Origin: Clostridia bacterium
Lineage (GTDB): Bacteria; Bacillota; Clostridia; Oscillospirales; CAG-272
Direction: 5' to 3'
DNA: 46,495 bases
Assembly (NCBI GenBank): GCA_017532425.1
Contig: JAFXJH010000033.1
Span: 1-46,495, forward strand
Positions 1 through 8,182 of this stretch are shown piece by piece. Both the position numbers and the translations under genes were made by a program. The notes under the pieces are model-generated. The model saw only the letters and a list, made by a program, of their open reading frames with translations, had not been told where the DNA came from and made no database searches. The number at the start of each line of letters is the position of its first letter. Within the stretch, counting starts at the first letter, position 1.

Positions 1-150
1 ACGCCTGCGGCGTTCGATATGTGCTGACGCACTCGATATGTTTGCTTTGCAAACGAGGGATTTATCTCATATCGAATTGGCGCGGAGCGACAATATATCG
101 AGCTTGAGCGCAGCGAAAGCATATCGAGTCAATGAAGTTGATATATCGAC
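1..150. repeat. mosaic of short palindromes joined by an ATATCGA anchor
   Basis: The anchor TCGATATG or its complement CATATCGA (some copies read ATATATCGA) recurs at about 13-21, 32-40, 69-77, 93-101, 120-127 and 141-150. Most of the segments between anchors are short self-complementary units with 3-5 nt loops: GTGC-TGAC-GCAC, GTTTGC-TTT-GCAAAC, a CGC-GGA-GCG unit, a CGC-A-GCG unit and TCAA-TGAAG-TTGA. No coding frame explains it. It resembles modular palindromic intergenic repeats; a specific family is not recognised. It runs off the left edge of the window, so its full length is unknown. Confidence 0.75.
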
Positions 151-153
151 AGA

Positions 154-206
154 AGAAAAAACAAGAGCAAGAATAGAAGGATTTGTTTCCTTTTACTCTT
201 GCTCTT
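154..206 (-). terminator. rho-independent terminator
   Basis: A 10-bp stem (AAGAGCAAGA at 163-172 with TCTTGCTCTT at 197-206) encloses an inner AAGGA/TCCTT pairing. Read on the minus strand it is followed by a T-rich tract (complement of 153-162). It lies about 130 nt beyond the 3' end of the EamA-type permease and is the likely end of that transcript. Two more perfect palindromes, TGGGC-TTA-GCCCA at 226-238 and GCCTTTGAC-TC-GTCAAAGGC at 242-261, sit between the gene and this terminator and resemble the mosaic units at 1-150. Confidence 0.6.
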
Positions 207-334
207 TCTGCTTGTAATATGGGGTTGGGCTTAGCCCATTTGCCTTTGACTCGTCAAAGGCGATGCTCGCACTTAGTGGTATTTTTATAATTCTCCGCTA
301 AGAACAACAGGATTTTCGGTGCGCTGTGTTTTAA

Positions 335-1309
335 TTAACCGAGAAGCATTATACCTGCAAAGGCTGTGATAATTGCAGCGTAGTGCTTGATGCTGAGCTT
401 TTCCTTAAGGAAGATTCTTCCCCAAAGAACGGAAAGTGCGCAGTAAGCAGAGATTATAACCATACCTACCGTGAAATCGCTGAACATAACTGCCATGTAG
501 AAGACCTGACCGACAGTTTCGCAGAATCCGCCGAGGAAGAGGTACTTGTTACCCGAGAATACCTTGTCCTTCTTAACAAACTTGATCCAGATGAACGCGA
601 ATATCGCAAGGATGAAGAATGTAAGCTCGAATGCAGAGTTTGCCGCATAGTCGGTGATGATTCCGTTTCCTGCGGAGTCTTCGATAGAGAATATGAATTC
701 ATCTCCGTACGTACCGAGCGCGTCTATTATAAGATATGCAATAGGAAGCATAAATGCGAGAAAGCTCTTTGCGTATTTGCGGTTCGCTTTTTCCTGACGT
801 GCGATTCTGACCTCTTCGTCCTCACGGCTTTCAACGATGCCGAGTCCGAGAATACCGAGTGTTATAAGAACAACGCCGACGATTGCAATGGGGGTGATAT
901 CCTCCTTGGAGGTAAGACCGAAAATTATGCAAAGCAGGAAAGCAAGTGCGCCCGAGCAGTTGCAGATGGGCGAGGAAATAGAAAGCTCGATGTAGCGAAG
1001 ACCTATGTAACCGAATACCATTGCGAGAATATAGAGTCCTGCAACGGGGAGGTATCTTACAAAGTCCATAAATACGAAGTCTGTGTAGAAAAGACTTGCT
1101 ACGACCTTGGGCAGAGCGTCAACGCCGACTGTGCTGTCTATTATTTTGCCGCCTATTACGGTGATAAAGAAGTGTATTCCCATAATAAGACCGACAGCGA
1201 AAACTACCTTCCAATGACTGTTCTTGTCATTCTGGCGTGAACCTATTTTAGAAAATATATCAGAGCCGCTCCAGAAGAGAAGGGCAAGAAGCGAAAATAC
1301 GAAAAACAT
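335..1309 (-). CDS. EamA/DMT-type membrane transporter
   Basis: The 324-residue protein is almost wholly hydrophobic, with about ten predicted membrane segments. It starts at a membrane helix carrying FWSGSDIFSKIGSRQ and ends with the alternating small/hydrophobic helices typical of the drug/metabolite transporter superfamily. The second half has the usual motif of a helix followed by a short charged loop (GRIFLKEKLSIKHY) and a last helix, as in EamA domains. Members export or import small metabolites; the substrate cannot be read from sequence. The ATG at 1309 is preceded on the minus strand by AAAGGA at somewhat long spacing. It is probably monocistronic and ends at the hairpin near 163-206. 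The family is fairly sure, the substrate unknown. Confidence 0.75.
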   Translation of the reverse strand: MFFVFSLLALLFWSGSDIFSKIGSRQNDKNSHWKVVFAVGLIMGIHFFITVIGGKIIDSTVGVDALPKVVASLFYTDFVFMDFVRYLPVAGLYILAMVFGYIGLRYIELSISSPICNCSGALAFLLCIIFGLTSKEDITPIAIVGVVLITLGILGLGIVESREDEEVRIARQEKANRKYAKSFLAFMLPIAYLIIDALGTYGDEFIFSIEDSAGNGIITDYAANSAFELTFFILAIFAFIWIKFVKKDKVFSGNKYLFLGGFCETVGQVFYMAVMFSDFTVGMVIISAYCALSVLWGRIFLKEKLSIKHYAAIITAFAGIMLLG

Positions 1310-1388
1310 AAATTATAAAATTCCTTTCAAAATTACATTATTTCAGATTTTTTAGAGTGACGTATCGTTATTTTAAAGGAATATATAA

Positions 1389-2117
1389 TTATGTCGTGTC
1401 GAGTATGGTTGCTACGATGTTTTCAAGAAGCGGGTGGCTGAGATTTTCAAATGCTTTCAATTTGATTTCTCCTTTTGTAAGTATATTAAACCATACTGCG
1501 GCGGCAGTAAATCTTCCGTAATCGAGCGAAAGATGGAATCCGTCGCGGCAGAGTGATTTTCCACCGTTTCTGTAGTCAAACTCGGGAAGGCTCTCACGAA
1601 GCTTCTGTATTACCGTACCCGTCGGGATGATTTCGGCATCTATCAGCTTTGCTGCCATTTCGCTTGCGTCACGAAGACGTCTGAACATCTCCTCCTGACT
1701 TTGATTGTAGGTTGCAAATCCGGAATGAACAGAGTCGTGCTCGTAAGCCCAGGTCTGATGAAAATAGATCTTTGACTTAGGGGCATATTTGCGAATAAAG
1801 CTTGCAAGCTCGGTTATATAGGGTACGTACGATTGCGGCATACCGCTGAAATGACTTGCTTGCTGAAGAGTTACAACGTCCCAGTCGTCAAGAGTGATAG
1901 CCTCGTTTAAAGATATCTTTCTCTCAGACGGTCCTCCGTTGCGCTCAAGGTCGTAATCTGCAGCTCCCGATATCATATTGTCGTAATGACGCTTGAGGCT
2001 GCATCCTCCGATATAGAGATTGACAGTTTCTATATCGAATCCGCTTGCGACAGCTATCTTGTGCAGATATTTGTGCGCATCCTGCGAAAAACTGTTTCCG
2101 ATCGATAAAATTTTCAT
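1389..2117 (-). CDS. SGNH-fold hydrolase, DUF4886 type
   Basis: This 242-residue protein opens with KILSIGNSFSQDAHKYL, the GNS version of the SGNH block I motif (nucleophile Ser9), as in DUF4886 proteins. A late DGFHLSLDYGR segment supplies the Asp/His pair, and the middle carries the VVTLQQASHFSG and IYFHQTWAYE segments seen in this family. DUF4886 members are thought to be carbohydrate esterases or acyl hydrolases and often lie near glycan-degradation genes, as here. There is no signal peptide, so a cytoplasmic role is likely. The substrate, perhaps acetyl groups on plant oligosaccharides, is inference. A sigma-70 type promoter lies upstream on the minus strand at 2192-2220. Confidence 0.8.
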   Translation of the reverse strand: MKILSIGNSFSQDAHKYLHKIAVASGFDIETVNLYIGGCSLKRHYDNMISGAADYDLERNGGPSERKISLNEAITLDDWDVVTLQQASHFSGMPQSYVPYITELASFIRKYAPKSKIYFHQTWAYEHDSVHSGFATYNQSQEEMFRRLRDASEMAAKLIDAEIIPTGTVIQKLRESLPEFDYRNGGKSLCRDGFHLSLDYGRFTAAAVWFNILTKGEIKLKAFENLSHPLLENIVATILDTT

Positions 2118-2191
2118 TTTCTTTTTAAAATTTTCCGTGTCTTAATTTGATTTGGTTGATGAAAAAAGCATTTTAAAAAATTAACAAGGCG

Positions 2192-2220
2192 ATTATATCA
2201 CAATGTTCTTGATTTTGCAA
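2192..2220 (-). promoter_or_regulatory. sigma-70-type promoter for the DUF4886 hydrolase
   Basis: On the minus strand TTGCAA (2215-2220) is followed by a 17-nt spacer and a perfect TATAAT (plus-strand ATTATA at 2192-2197). The implied start of transcription is about 65 nt upstream of the ATG at 2117. Confidence 0.75.
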
Positions 2221-2317
2221 CAAGTTTTTCAAAAAAATATTACTGATAAATACTAAATAATACCTTATGCGACTTTTTAATTATACAGAGCGATATAAAA
2301 TAGACTTACTGCCACAT

Positions 2318-2347
2318 AAAAGCGGGATTTGGAGGAGATCCCGTTTT
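2318..2347 (+). other. terminator-like hairpin ahead of the lysis module
   Basis: The arms AAAAGCGGGAT and ATCCCGTTTT form a stem with one bulged G, followed by only a short T tract. It stands in the 340-nt gene-free stretch 2118-2459, which otherwise holds the minus-strand promoter at 2192-2220. It could end a transcript or act as an attenuator before the holin gene. No convincing plus-strand promoter was found, although TATAAA occurs near 2294. Confidence 0.4.
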
Positions 2348-2459
2348 AACATCGGAAATCCCTTGAAAACGCGGCTAAACTGTACACAATTTTCTTCGGC
2401 AGGCGATATTCAAGGCTTTTTCGATGGTGGCAAGTAAAAAAAATCAAGGAGGATGTGAT

Positions 2460-2699
2460 TTGAAAATTATAAAAAAGCTTTTGTCAAGAAAATTCATACT
2501 TACGCTTATATCCGCCGTCTTTTCGGTAGTTTTTGCTTTCAGCGGAGTTGGAGGGGACGTCGGCGCAGTTTGTTCGGTCATTGCGGCGTTTTCCGCTCCG
2601 ATAGTTTACGTTGTCACTGAAGGCAAGATTGACGAGAAGGCACTTTCGATGATATCCGAATCTGCTGATAAGGTGTCCGAAATACTTAAAAGCGAATGA
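2460..2699 (+). CDS. small phage-type holin-like membrane protein
   Basis: The 79-residue protein has a basic N terminus (LKIIKKLLSRKF), two closely spaced membrane segments at about residues 11-28 and 32-50, and a charged tail (VTEGKIDEKALSMISESADKV). This is the layout of small phage holins and of the short phage proteins that sit next to M15 endolysins in Clostridia. The TTG at 2460 is preferred because AAGGAGG at 2446-2452 lies 7 nt upstream; an in-frame ATG at 2424 lies before this site. It is followed 47 nt later by the endolysin gene, so the two probably work together: pore formation, then cell-wall cleavage. The assignment rests on size, topology and context rather than on a diagnostic motif. 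Confidence 0.6.
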   Translation: MKIIKKLLSRKFILTLISAVFSVVFAFSGVGGDVGAVCSVIAAFSAPIVYVVTEGKIDEKALSMISESADKVSEILKSE

Positions 2700-2746
2700 A
2701 TTTATTGTATTCGTAGGAATATTATGAAAGGGGATGGTGAAGAAAC

Positions 2747-3358
2747 TTGATAAAAAAATACCTTTTTTCCGAGAACAGAGGACTGAGGCTCTCGGAAAAT
2801 TTCACGCTATCCGAATTCGTATGCGCGGATAAAAACGACGAGGTGCTCGTGTCTGACGAGCTGATAGCTCTTCTTCAAAGAGTGAGAGATCATTTCGGAA
2901 AGCCGGTGATAATAACCTCGGCATACAGGACAGCTTCGCACAATAAAAAGGTGGGCGGCACTTCGAAAAGCTATCATCTTACGGGTGAGGCGGCAGACTT
3001 TGTTGTGAGCGGTATATCGCCCGCAAGAGTGGGATATTACCTTGACAAGCTCGGTGCTTCGGGGATAGGAGTATATCTTTCCTCGGGATTCGTTCATCTG
3101 GACGTGCGCTCAAAGGGCAAATGGAGAGGACTTATCTCTTCTGGCAAAGAAGAAAATCTCTCTGAATATTTTCCTACTCTGTATAAGGGCAAAAGAGGCA
3201 ACAGTGTCCGTCTCTTACAGACACTTCTGAACGTGGACGCCGACGGAATATTCGGGAATCAGACTCGCGAGGCGGTGAAAAAATATCAAAGGGAGAACGA
3301 CCTTGACGTTGATGCTTACGTCGGGCCGCTCACGTGGAGCGCACTGCTCGATTCCTGA
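2747..3358 (+). CDS. endolysin: M15A-type peptidase plus peptidoglycan-binding domain
   Basis: Residues 10-125 form a peptidase M15A/VanY-like domain. TSAYRT precedes the zinc-ligand stretch SYHLTGEAADF (His and Asp), and the second His is in GFVHLDVR. Residues 145-203 form a PG_binding_1 domain (KGKRGNSVRLLQTLL, DGIFGNQTREAVKKYQ, GPLTWSALL). Such proteins cleave peptide cross-links or D-Ala linkages in peptidoglycan and are common phage endolysins. The TTG at 2747 follows GAAAGGGGATGG at usable spacing; no ATG is available in this frame. There is no signal peptide, which fits a holin-dependent enzyme rather than a secreted one. A strong terminator follows directly. Confidence 0.85.
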   Translation: MIKKYLFSENRGLRLSENFTLSEFVCADKNDEVLVSDELIALLQRVRDHFGKPVIITSAYRTASHNKKVGGTSKSYHLTGEAADFVVSGISPARVGYYLDKLGASGIGVYLSSGFVHLDVRSKGKWRGLISSGKEENLSEYFPTLYKGKRGNSVRLLQTLLNVDADGIFGNQTREAVKKYQRENDLDVDAYVGPLTWSALLDS

Positions 3359-3375
3359 CTCTATCTTAAAATGAA

Positions 3376-3412
3376 AAACAAGGCAGAATGTATGACTTTC
3401 TGCCTTGTTTTT
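3376..3412 (+). terminator. rho-independent terminator after the endolysin
   Basis: AAACAAGGCAGAA (3376-3388) pairs with TTCTGCCTTGTTT (3398-3410) across a 9-nt loop and runs into a short T tract. It separates the holin/endolysin pair from the next operon. Confidence 0.85.
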
Positions 3413-3413
3413 A

Positions 3414-3442
3414 TTGACTTTGACCTGGTTAACTGATATAAT
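3414..3442 (+). promoter_or_regulatory. consensus promoter of the SCP2/aminotransferase/GH39/GH28 operon
   Basis: TTGACT at 3414-3419, a 17-nt spacer and a perfect TATAAT at 3437-3442 lie immediately after the terminator. The predicted leader is about 27 nt before the ATG at 3476. It is the only strong promoter seen for the six genes up to 10891. Confidence 0.8.
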
Positions 3443-3475
3443 ATTCATAAAAATGACGAAGGTAGGTATTTCCGA

Positions 3476-4231
3476 ATGACAGATTCAAGAACACTTGCAT
3501 ATATAAATCTGTTTGCCGTGCTCGGAACGCTCCCTTATCTTTGCGAGCTTGACTGTGAGGCATCAGAGCTGATAAAAGGTAAAAAGGTAACTATAGGTAT
3601 AAAGGTAAAGGATGGCCCCGAGGGCAGACTTGTGTTTGCCGATAACAAGTGCGCCGTGCTTGAGGGCGCGGACCCTTGCGATATAAAGCTCTCCTTCTCC
3701 GAGCCCGATAAGTTTAACAGAATGATAGACGGAACCTATACTCCGATACCGACAAAAGGCTTCCATAAGATAGGATTTCTTACAAAGAACTTCATAAAGC
3801 TGACAGATATACTGACAAAATATCTGCGTGCAGAGAAAAAAGACCTTGAAAACAAGGAATTCTTTGAAAAGAGCACAGTTCTTATGTTCCATCTCATTCT
3901 TTCCGCTATCGCGCAGATAGGAAACGAGGATAAGATAGGAAGAGCGAGCGCATCCTATATCGTCGACGGAACGGTCAGAATGTCGGCAGGCGACGATATC
4001 GTGCTTTCTATAAGATCGGAGGGGCATAAGCTTACTGCTATTCACGCTTCTCCCGAGAGCTATACTTCATTTATGTCGTTTGACTCGGTCGAGACCGCAA
4101 GAAAGCTGTTTGACGGCGATATAAACGCTGTTGCATGTATAGGCACGGGAGTTGTCCGCGTCGGCGGAATGATCTCGCAGGTCGATAATATCAACCGAAT
4201 ACTCGACCGTGTTGCCCTCTATCTTGCGTGA
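3476..4231 (+). CDS. SCP2-like lipid/ligand-binding domain protein
   Basis: This 251-residue soluble protein has the features of a sterol-carrier-protein-2-like fold. A beta-rich segment (KGKKVTIGIKVKDGPEGRLVF) is followed by a solvent-exposed loop and a FSEPDKFNRMIDG motif resembling the central part of SCP2 domains. A long helical insert around residues 100-160 departs from the minimal 100-residue domain. SCP2 proteins bind lipids or other hydrophobic ligands; no enzymatic residues are evident. The ATG at 3476 follows GAAGGTAGG. It is first in the operon and ends 16 nt before the aminotransferase start. The domain call is by pattern, and the ligand is unknown; it could carry or sense the substrate of the enzymes downstream. 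Confidence 0.55.
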   Translation: MTDSRTLAYINLFAVLGTLPYLCELDCEASELIKGKKVTIGIKVKDGPEGRLVFADNKCAVLEGADPCDIKLSFSEPDKFNRMIDGTYTPIPTKGFHKIGFLTKNFIKLTDILTKYLRAEKKDLENKEFFEKSTVLMFHLILSAIAQIGNEDKIGRASASYIVDGTVRMSAGDDIVLSIRSEGHKLTAIHASPESYTSFMSFDSVETARKLFDGDINAVACIGTGVVRVGGMISQVDNINRILDRVALYLA

Positions 4232-4247
4232 AAGGACTTGTTTGGAT

Positions 4248-5501
4248 ATGAAAAAAATATATACGTACGAAAAAAGCCGCGAGGCATTTGCACGCGCCGA
4301 AAAGGTGATCCCTTCGGGAATTTACGGACATCAGGGTCCTGCTGAGGGATGCTATACTCCGGTCGAGGCTTTCCCGTTCTTTTCCTCAAAGGCATTGGGT
4401 AGCTATCTCTGGGACCTTGACGGAAACCGTTTTATAGACTATATGTGTGCATACGGTCCGAACGTACTCGGCTATAACGATCCCGAAATAGACGAGGCAG
4501 CGGCGGCACAGCGCGCGATCGGCGACTGTACGACCCTTCCGTCGATCAAAATGATAGAATTTGCAGAGCTTCTCGTCGATACGGTAGCATCTGCCGATTG
4601 GGCGTTCTTTGCCAAAAACGGTAACGACGTAACGACTATGGCGGTTATGGCTGCACGCGCATATACTCACAGAAAGAAGATAGTTTTCTTTAAGGGATAT
4701 TATCACGGCGTTGCGCCCTGGACGCAGAAAATAGACTATGCGGGCGTTATCGAAGAGGACGTAATGCATAATATCTACGTTGATTGGAACGATATCGAGG
4801 GGCTGCGCAGAGTTTTCGATGAAAACAAGGGACAGATAGCCGCAGTTATTTCACAGCCCTATATGCACGGCAATTTTATGGATAATATTCTCCCGGCCGA
4901 GGGCTTCTGGCAAGCAGTCCGAAAGCTTTGCACCGATAACGGCACAGTTCTCATCATCGACGACGTGCGCGCAGGATTCAGACTTGATATTGCGGGCTCA
5001 GACCACTATTTCGGCTTTGAAGCTGACCTTATTTGCTTCTGCAAGGCACTTGCGAACGGATATAACGTTTCCGCTCTCTGCGGAAAGGATTTCCTTAAAA
5101 ATACAATTTCGGGAATGTCATATACGGGAAGCTACTGGCTGTCCGCCGTTCCTTTTGCGGCGGGAATTGCCTGCATAAATAAGATGAAGCGCATAAATTC
5201 CCCGAAGATACTTATAGAAAAAGGAACGAAGCTGAAGGAAGGTCTGATAGACGCGGGTAAAAAGTACGGCTTTGATCTGCGCGTTACAGGCGTGCCCTCT
5301 CTCTTCTATCTGCGAATCGCAGATGACCCGACACTTATGCTCCATCAGGAATGGATAGCAGAGTGCGTAAAGCGCGGAATCTTCTTTACAAATCACCATA
5401 ACCACTTCATAAATGCATCTCTCACAGACGAGGATATAAAGGAGACTGTCGAGATAGCAGACGAGGCATTTTCAGTTGTAAGAAACAGACACGATAAGTG
5501 A
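4248..5501 (+). CDS. class III PLP aminotransferase, glutamate-1-semialdehyde aminomutase-like
   Basis: The 417-residue protein has the whole class III aminotransferase plan. The N-terminal DLDGNRFIDYMCAYGPNVLGYN segment orients the substrate, and FFKGYYHGVAPW is the helix near the cofactor. LIIDDVRAGFRL carries the Asp that pairs with the pyridine nitrogen (residue 238 or 239), and FCKALANGYNVSALCG carries the Schiff-base Lys256. The pattern is closest to glutamate-1-semialdehyde 2,1-aminomutases, but there are no haem-synthesis neighbours; its companions are glycosidase-like genes, so it may act on an amino or keto sugar (inference). The ATG at 4248 is chosen over an in-frame GTG at 4209, which lies inside the previous gene; AAAGGA precedes 4248. 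Confidence 0.85.
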   Translation: MKKIYTYEKSREAFARAEKVIPSGIYGHQGPAEGCYTPVEAFPFFSSKALGSYLWDLDGNRFIDYMCAYGPNVLGYNDPEIDEAAAAQRAIGDCTTLPSIKMIEFAELLVDTVASADWAFFAKNGNDVTTMAVMAARAYTHRKKIVFFKGYYHGVAPWTQKIDYAGVIEEDVMHNIYVDWNDIEGLRRVFDENKGQIAAVISQPYMHGNFMDNILPAEGFWQAVRKLCTDNGTVLIIDDVRAGFRLDIAGSDHYFGFEADLICFCKALANGYNVSALCGKDFLKNTISGMSYTGSYWLSAVPFAAGIACINKMKRINSPKILIEKGTKLKEGLIDAGKKYGFDLRVTGVPSLFYLRIADDPTLMLHQEWIAECVKRGIFFTNHHNHFINASLTDEDIKETVEIADEAFSVVRNRHDK

Positions 5502-5537
5502 TCTTATAATATCAGTTAATAACGGAGGAATTAAAAA

Positions 5538-6863
5538 ATGGTACGTTTAACGGCAGATTTTACCGAAAAGGTAAGACCGATGGGCAAAATGAACGGAATG
5601 AATAACGGCCCCTTGCACACGTTTTATGACGCGACCGAGGAGTTCAAGGAGATGGGCGTGGATTTCGTCAGATTCCACGAAACACACTCTCCGGTCGGAA
5701 AATGCATAGAGGTTCCCTTTATTTTCCCCGACTTCGATGCGGATGAGTTTGATGAAAACAACTACTATTTTGACGAGACCGATGCCGTGATCAAGGCGGC
5801 TGTCGATAACTCTATCGAGATAGCATACCGCTTCGGTATGGGAACGGAAGGAACACTTCCCAAAATATTCTGCATAGTCCCAAAGGATTACGCAAAATGG
5901 GCGCGTATCTGCATCCAGATACTTAAGCACTATAACGACGGATGGGCAAACGGCTTCCATTACGGCATAAAGCTTTGCGAGATATGGAACGAGGCTGACC
6001 TCTACGATTACTGGAGAGGCGAGGGAAGCGAATATATCAAGTTCTACTGCATAGTTTCCAAGATGATAAAGGAGTACGATCCTTCGCTCAGAGTGGGAAG
6101 CAGCGGATTTGCATTCGGTATTCCCGATGTTCCCGTACCCGACGCTCCCGAAGGCGTAAAGGCAAATTATAAAAAGAGATACGATTTCTTCCATAATTAT
6201 CTTGAGGCGGTTCTCGAAACAAAGGCTCCGATGGATTTCTTCGCTTGGCACTGCTACGTTTACCGCTCATCGGCATGCGTTAAGAGAATAGAGGGTATTC
6301 TCGATCTTCTTCGCGAATACGGACTTGAAAACGTTGAAAATATCAACACCGAATGGGGTCCGATAACCCTTCACCATGACGCAAAGGGCGTTTGGGATAT
6401 GTCACAGCACGATACGATAAAGAGTGCAATAACCTTCCTCGCTTCGATGATAGTTATGCAGAATTACGGCACCACGAAGGCGGCGTACTATGATGCAGAC
6501 CCGAGAGGCGCTTTCTGCGGACTTTATGAGTATGACGGCACAAGAAAGCACAGCTTCTACAGCGCAAAGGCTTTCTCGATGCTGAGAAAGGGCGAAATGG
6601 AGTGTAAGACCGAGGGTCAGACGAGTAACGTAAGGGTCTGCGCATCCTATAACGGAGGCAAGGCGTACGTTGCAGTCACCTGCGAGGAGGCAGAGGAAGA
6701 GGTTTCTCTCAAGCTTCTCGGTCTTGAAAAGGCTAAAGTAAATTACTATTTTATAGACGAAACACACAATCTTGAGCTTGTAAGAACAGGAAGCTTCTCG
6801 GGACGTGCGATAAATCTTAAAATGCCGCGCGATTCGGCATATCTCCTCGAGCTTGAATTTTAA
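5538..6863 (+). CDS. GH39-like glycoside hydrolase, paralogue 1
   Basis: This 441-residue protein has a clan GH-A (beta/alpha)8 barrel of the GH39/beta-xylosidase kind. CEIWNEADLYDYW places the acid/base Glu152, and NINTEWGP places the nucleophile Glu272. The FVRFHETH and FFAWHCY strands match barrel strands 1 and 6, and a short beta-sandwich (about residues 355-441) closes the protein. No signal peptide is present, so it should act on imported oligosaccharides or glycosides in the cytoplasm. A GGAGG site stands upstream of the ATG. It is closely related to the third GH39-like gene of the operon (8290-9639), with which it keeps both catalytic residues at identical positions. Substrate not known; GH39 includes beta-xylosidases and iduronidases. 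Confidence 0.85.
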   Translation: MVRLTADFTEKVRPMGKMNGMNNGPLHTFYDATEEFKEMGVDFVRFHETHSPVGKCIEVPFIFPDFDADEFDENNYYFDETDAVIKAAVDNSIEIAYRFGMGTEGTLPKIFCIVPKDYAKWARICIQILKHYNDGWANGFHYGIKLCEIWNEADLYDYWRGEGSEYIKFYCIVSKMIKEYDPSLRVGSSGFAFGIPDVPVPDAPEGVKANYKKRYDFFHNYLEAVLETKAPMDFFAWHCYVYRSSACVKRIEGILDLLREYGLENVENINTEWGPITLHHDAKGVWDMSQHDTIKSAITFLASMIVMQNYGTTKAAYYDADPRGAFCGLYEYDGTRKHSFYSAKAFSMLRKGEMECKTEGQTSNVRVCASYNGGKAYVAVTCEEAEEEVSLKLLGLEKAKVNYYFIDETHNLELVRTGSFSGRAINLKMPRDSAYLLELEF

Positions 6864-6883
6864 AGAAGGGAAGTAGCATAATA

Positions 6884-8182
6884 ATGAAAAGAATAGTTTG
6901 CGATTTTAATAAATTCACAGGTAAAATAAATCCTCAGCACGGCGCGGTAAACTGGCCTATCGGCTACGTACACGCAGAGGGCGCACCCGACTCTGCCGAT
7001 TGCGACAGAGCAAATGAAATACTCAGAGAGATAAACTTCCCCTTTACAAGACTTAAAGAGCCTTATAACAGAGGATACGTAAAATGTCTTGAGATCCCCT
7101 TCGTTTTCCGCGATTTTTCAAAGGATGAGAGCGACCCGAAAAACTATTATTTCTATAATACCACAAATTTTGTAAAGGACGCGGCAAACGGTAAGAGAAA
7201 GGTTATGGTCCGTCTCGGCGCACCGAGAGAATACTGGAAGTCGAGATATAATAACAAGCCGACAGACTACGATAAATTCGCACGTATCTGCCGTAACGTA
7301 GTTCGTCATATCAATGACGGATGGGCAAACGGAATAAAGGCGGGCGTAAAATATTTTGAAATATGGAACAGAGCGGACGATATCAAATGCTGGCCCGACG
7401 GAAGCTATGAGGATTATTACCGCCTCTACGAGAGAGTTGCACGCGAAATAAAGGAGCTCCATCCGAGACTCAAGGTGGGCGGTCCTGCGGCGGCATTCTG
7501 CGGCGGAGATAACGCTTTCCTTAAAGGATTCCTCGATTATGTTGCAAAAAATAACGTTCCCTGCGATTTCGTGACCTGGAATTACTATGGCGAGGATGCC
7601 GCAGAGGCATTCAGACAGGCAAAAGAGGTGCGTAAGCTTGTTCGTGACGCAAAGCTTCCGAAAAAGGTTGAAATATTCAACGATGAGTGGAGCTGTATAA
7701 CACTCGACGAAACAGGATTCGTTCAGGCAAAGAACACGAGAAACGAGAAGGGTGCGGCATTCGACGCGGCATTCCTTATGCAGATGCATAAAGCAAAGAT
7801 GGATGCCTGCCATTACTATGAGCTCAACCCCGGACTTCCGTGGGGCGGACTTCTCGGCAAGGCGTGGAAGCGTCCTCTTAAGCCGATATACGCTTTCCTC
7901 GGATTTGCACGTCTTTATGCACTCGGTCAGAGCGTGAAGACTACGACTATCGGAAAGAACACCTACGCTATGGCGGCTGCAAACGGAGAGAAGCAGGCTC
8001 TTATGATCTCTGTCACAGAGGATAAGAGAAACGAGGTCGAAATAAACTTTGCTTCCTCGCTTGAAAGAAAGATATATATCGTTGATAAAGAAAACGATTT
8101 TACCGAAATAATGACGACCTCTGAGGAAAAGGTGACTGTAAAGACAAAGGGTCATACTGTTATTTTTGCACAGACAGTCTGA
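6884..8182 (+). CDS. GH39-like protein, paralogue 2, lacking the acid/base glutamate
   Basis: The 432-residue protein aligns with its two neighbours (shared DGWANG, YFEIWN, FVTWNYYGED and IFNDEWS) but is much more divergent. The acid/base site reads EIWNRADD: Arg163 replaces the catalytic Glu of the NEAD motif, while the nucleophile-position Glu268 is kept. The codon is a clear AGA at 7370-7372, with intact flanking codons. A normal retaining mechanism is therefore unlikely. It may use a substrate-assisted or activated-leaving-group mechanism, be a phosphorolytic or transfer variant, or be a non-catalytic subunit. AAGAAGGG lies upstream, and the gap to the previous gene is 20 nt. No signal peptide. 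Confidence 0.8.
   Translation: MKRIVCDFNKFTGKINPQHGAVNWPIGYVHAEGAPDSADCDRANEILREINFPFTRLKEPYNRGYVKCLEIPFVFRDFSKDESDPKNYYFYNTTNFVKDAANGKRKVMVRLGAPREYWKSRYNNKPTDYDKFARICRNVVRHINDGWANGIKAGVKYFEIWNRADDIKCWPDGSYEDYYRLYERVAREIKELHPRLKVGGPAAAFCGGDNAFLKGFLDYVAKNNVPCDFVTWNYYGEDAAEAFRQAKEVRKLVRDAKLPKKVEIFNDEWSCITLDETGFVQAKNTRNEKGAAFDAAFLMQMHKAKMDACHYYELNPGLPWGGLLGKAWKRPLKPIYAFLGFARLYALGQSVKTTTIGKNTYAMAAANGEKQALMISVTEDKRNEVEINFASSLERKIYIVDKENDFTEIMTTSEEKVTVKTKGHTVIFAQTV

Noticed and set aside
1..150. CRISPR array at the left edge
   Set aside because: The repeated motif is only 8-9 nt, occurs in both orientations and the intervening segments are themselves palindromic, unlike spacers; no cas genes are present.
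2118..3475. A larger prophage around the holin and endolysin
   Set aside because: Flanking genes are an SGNH hydrolase and a metabolic operon; no structural, packaging or replication phage genes are present.
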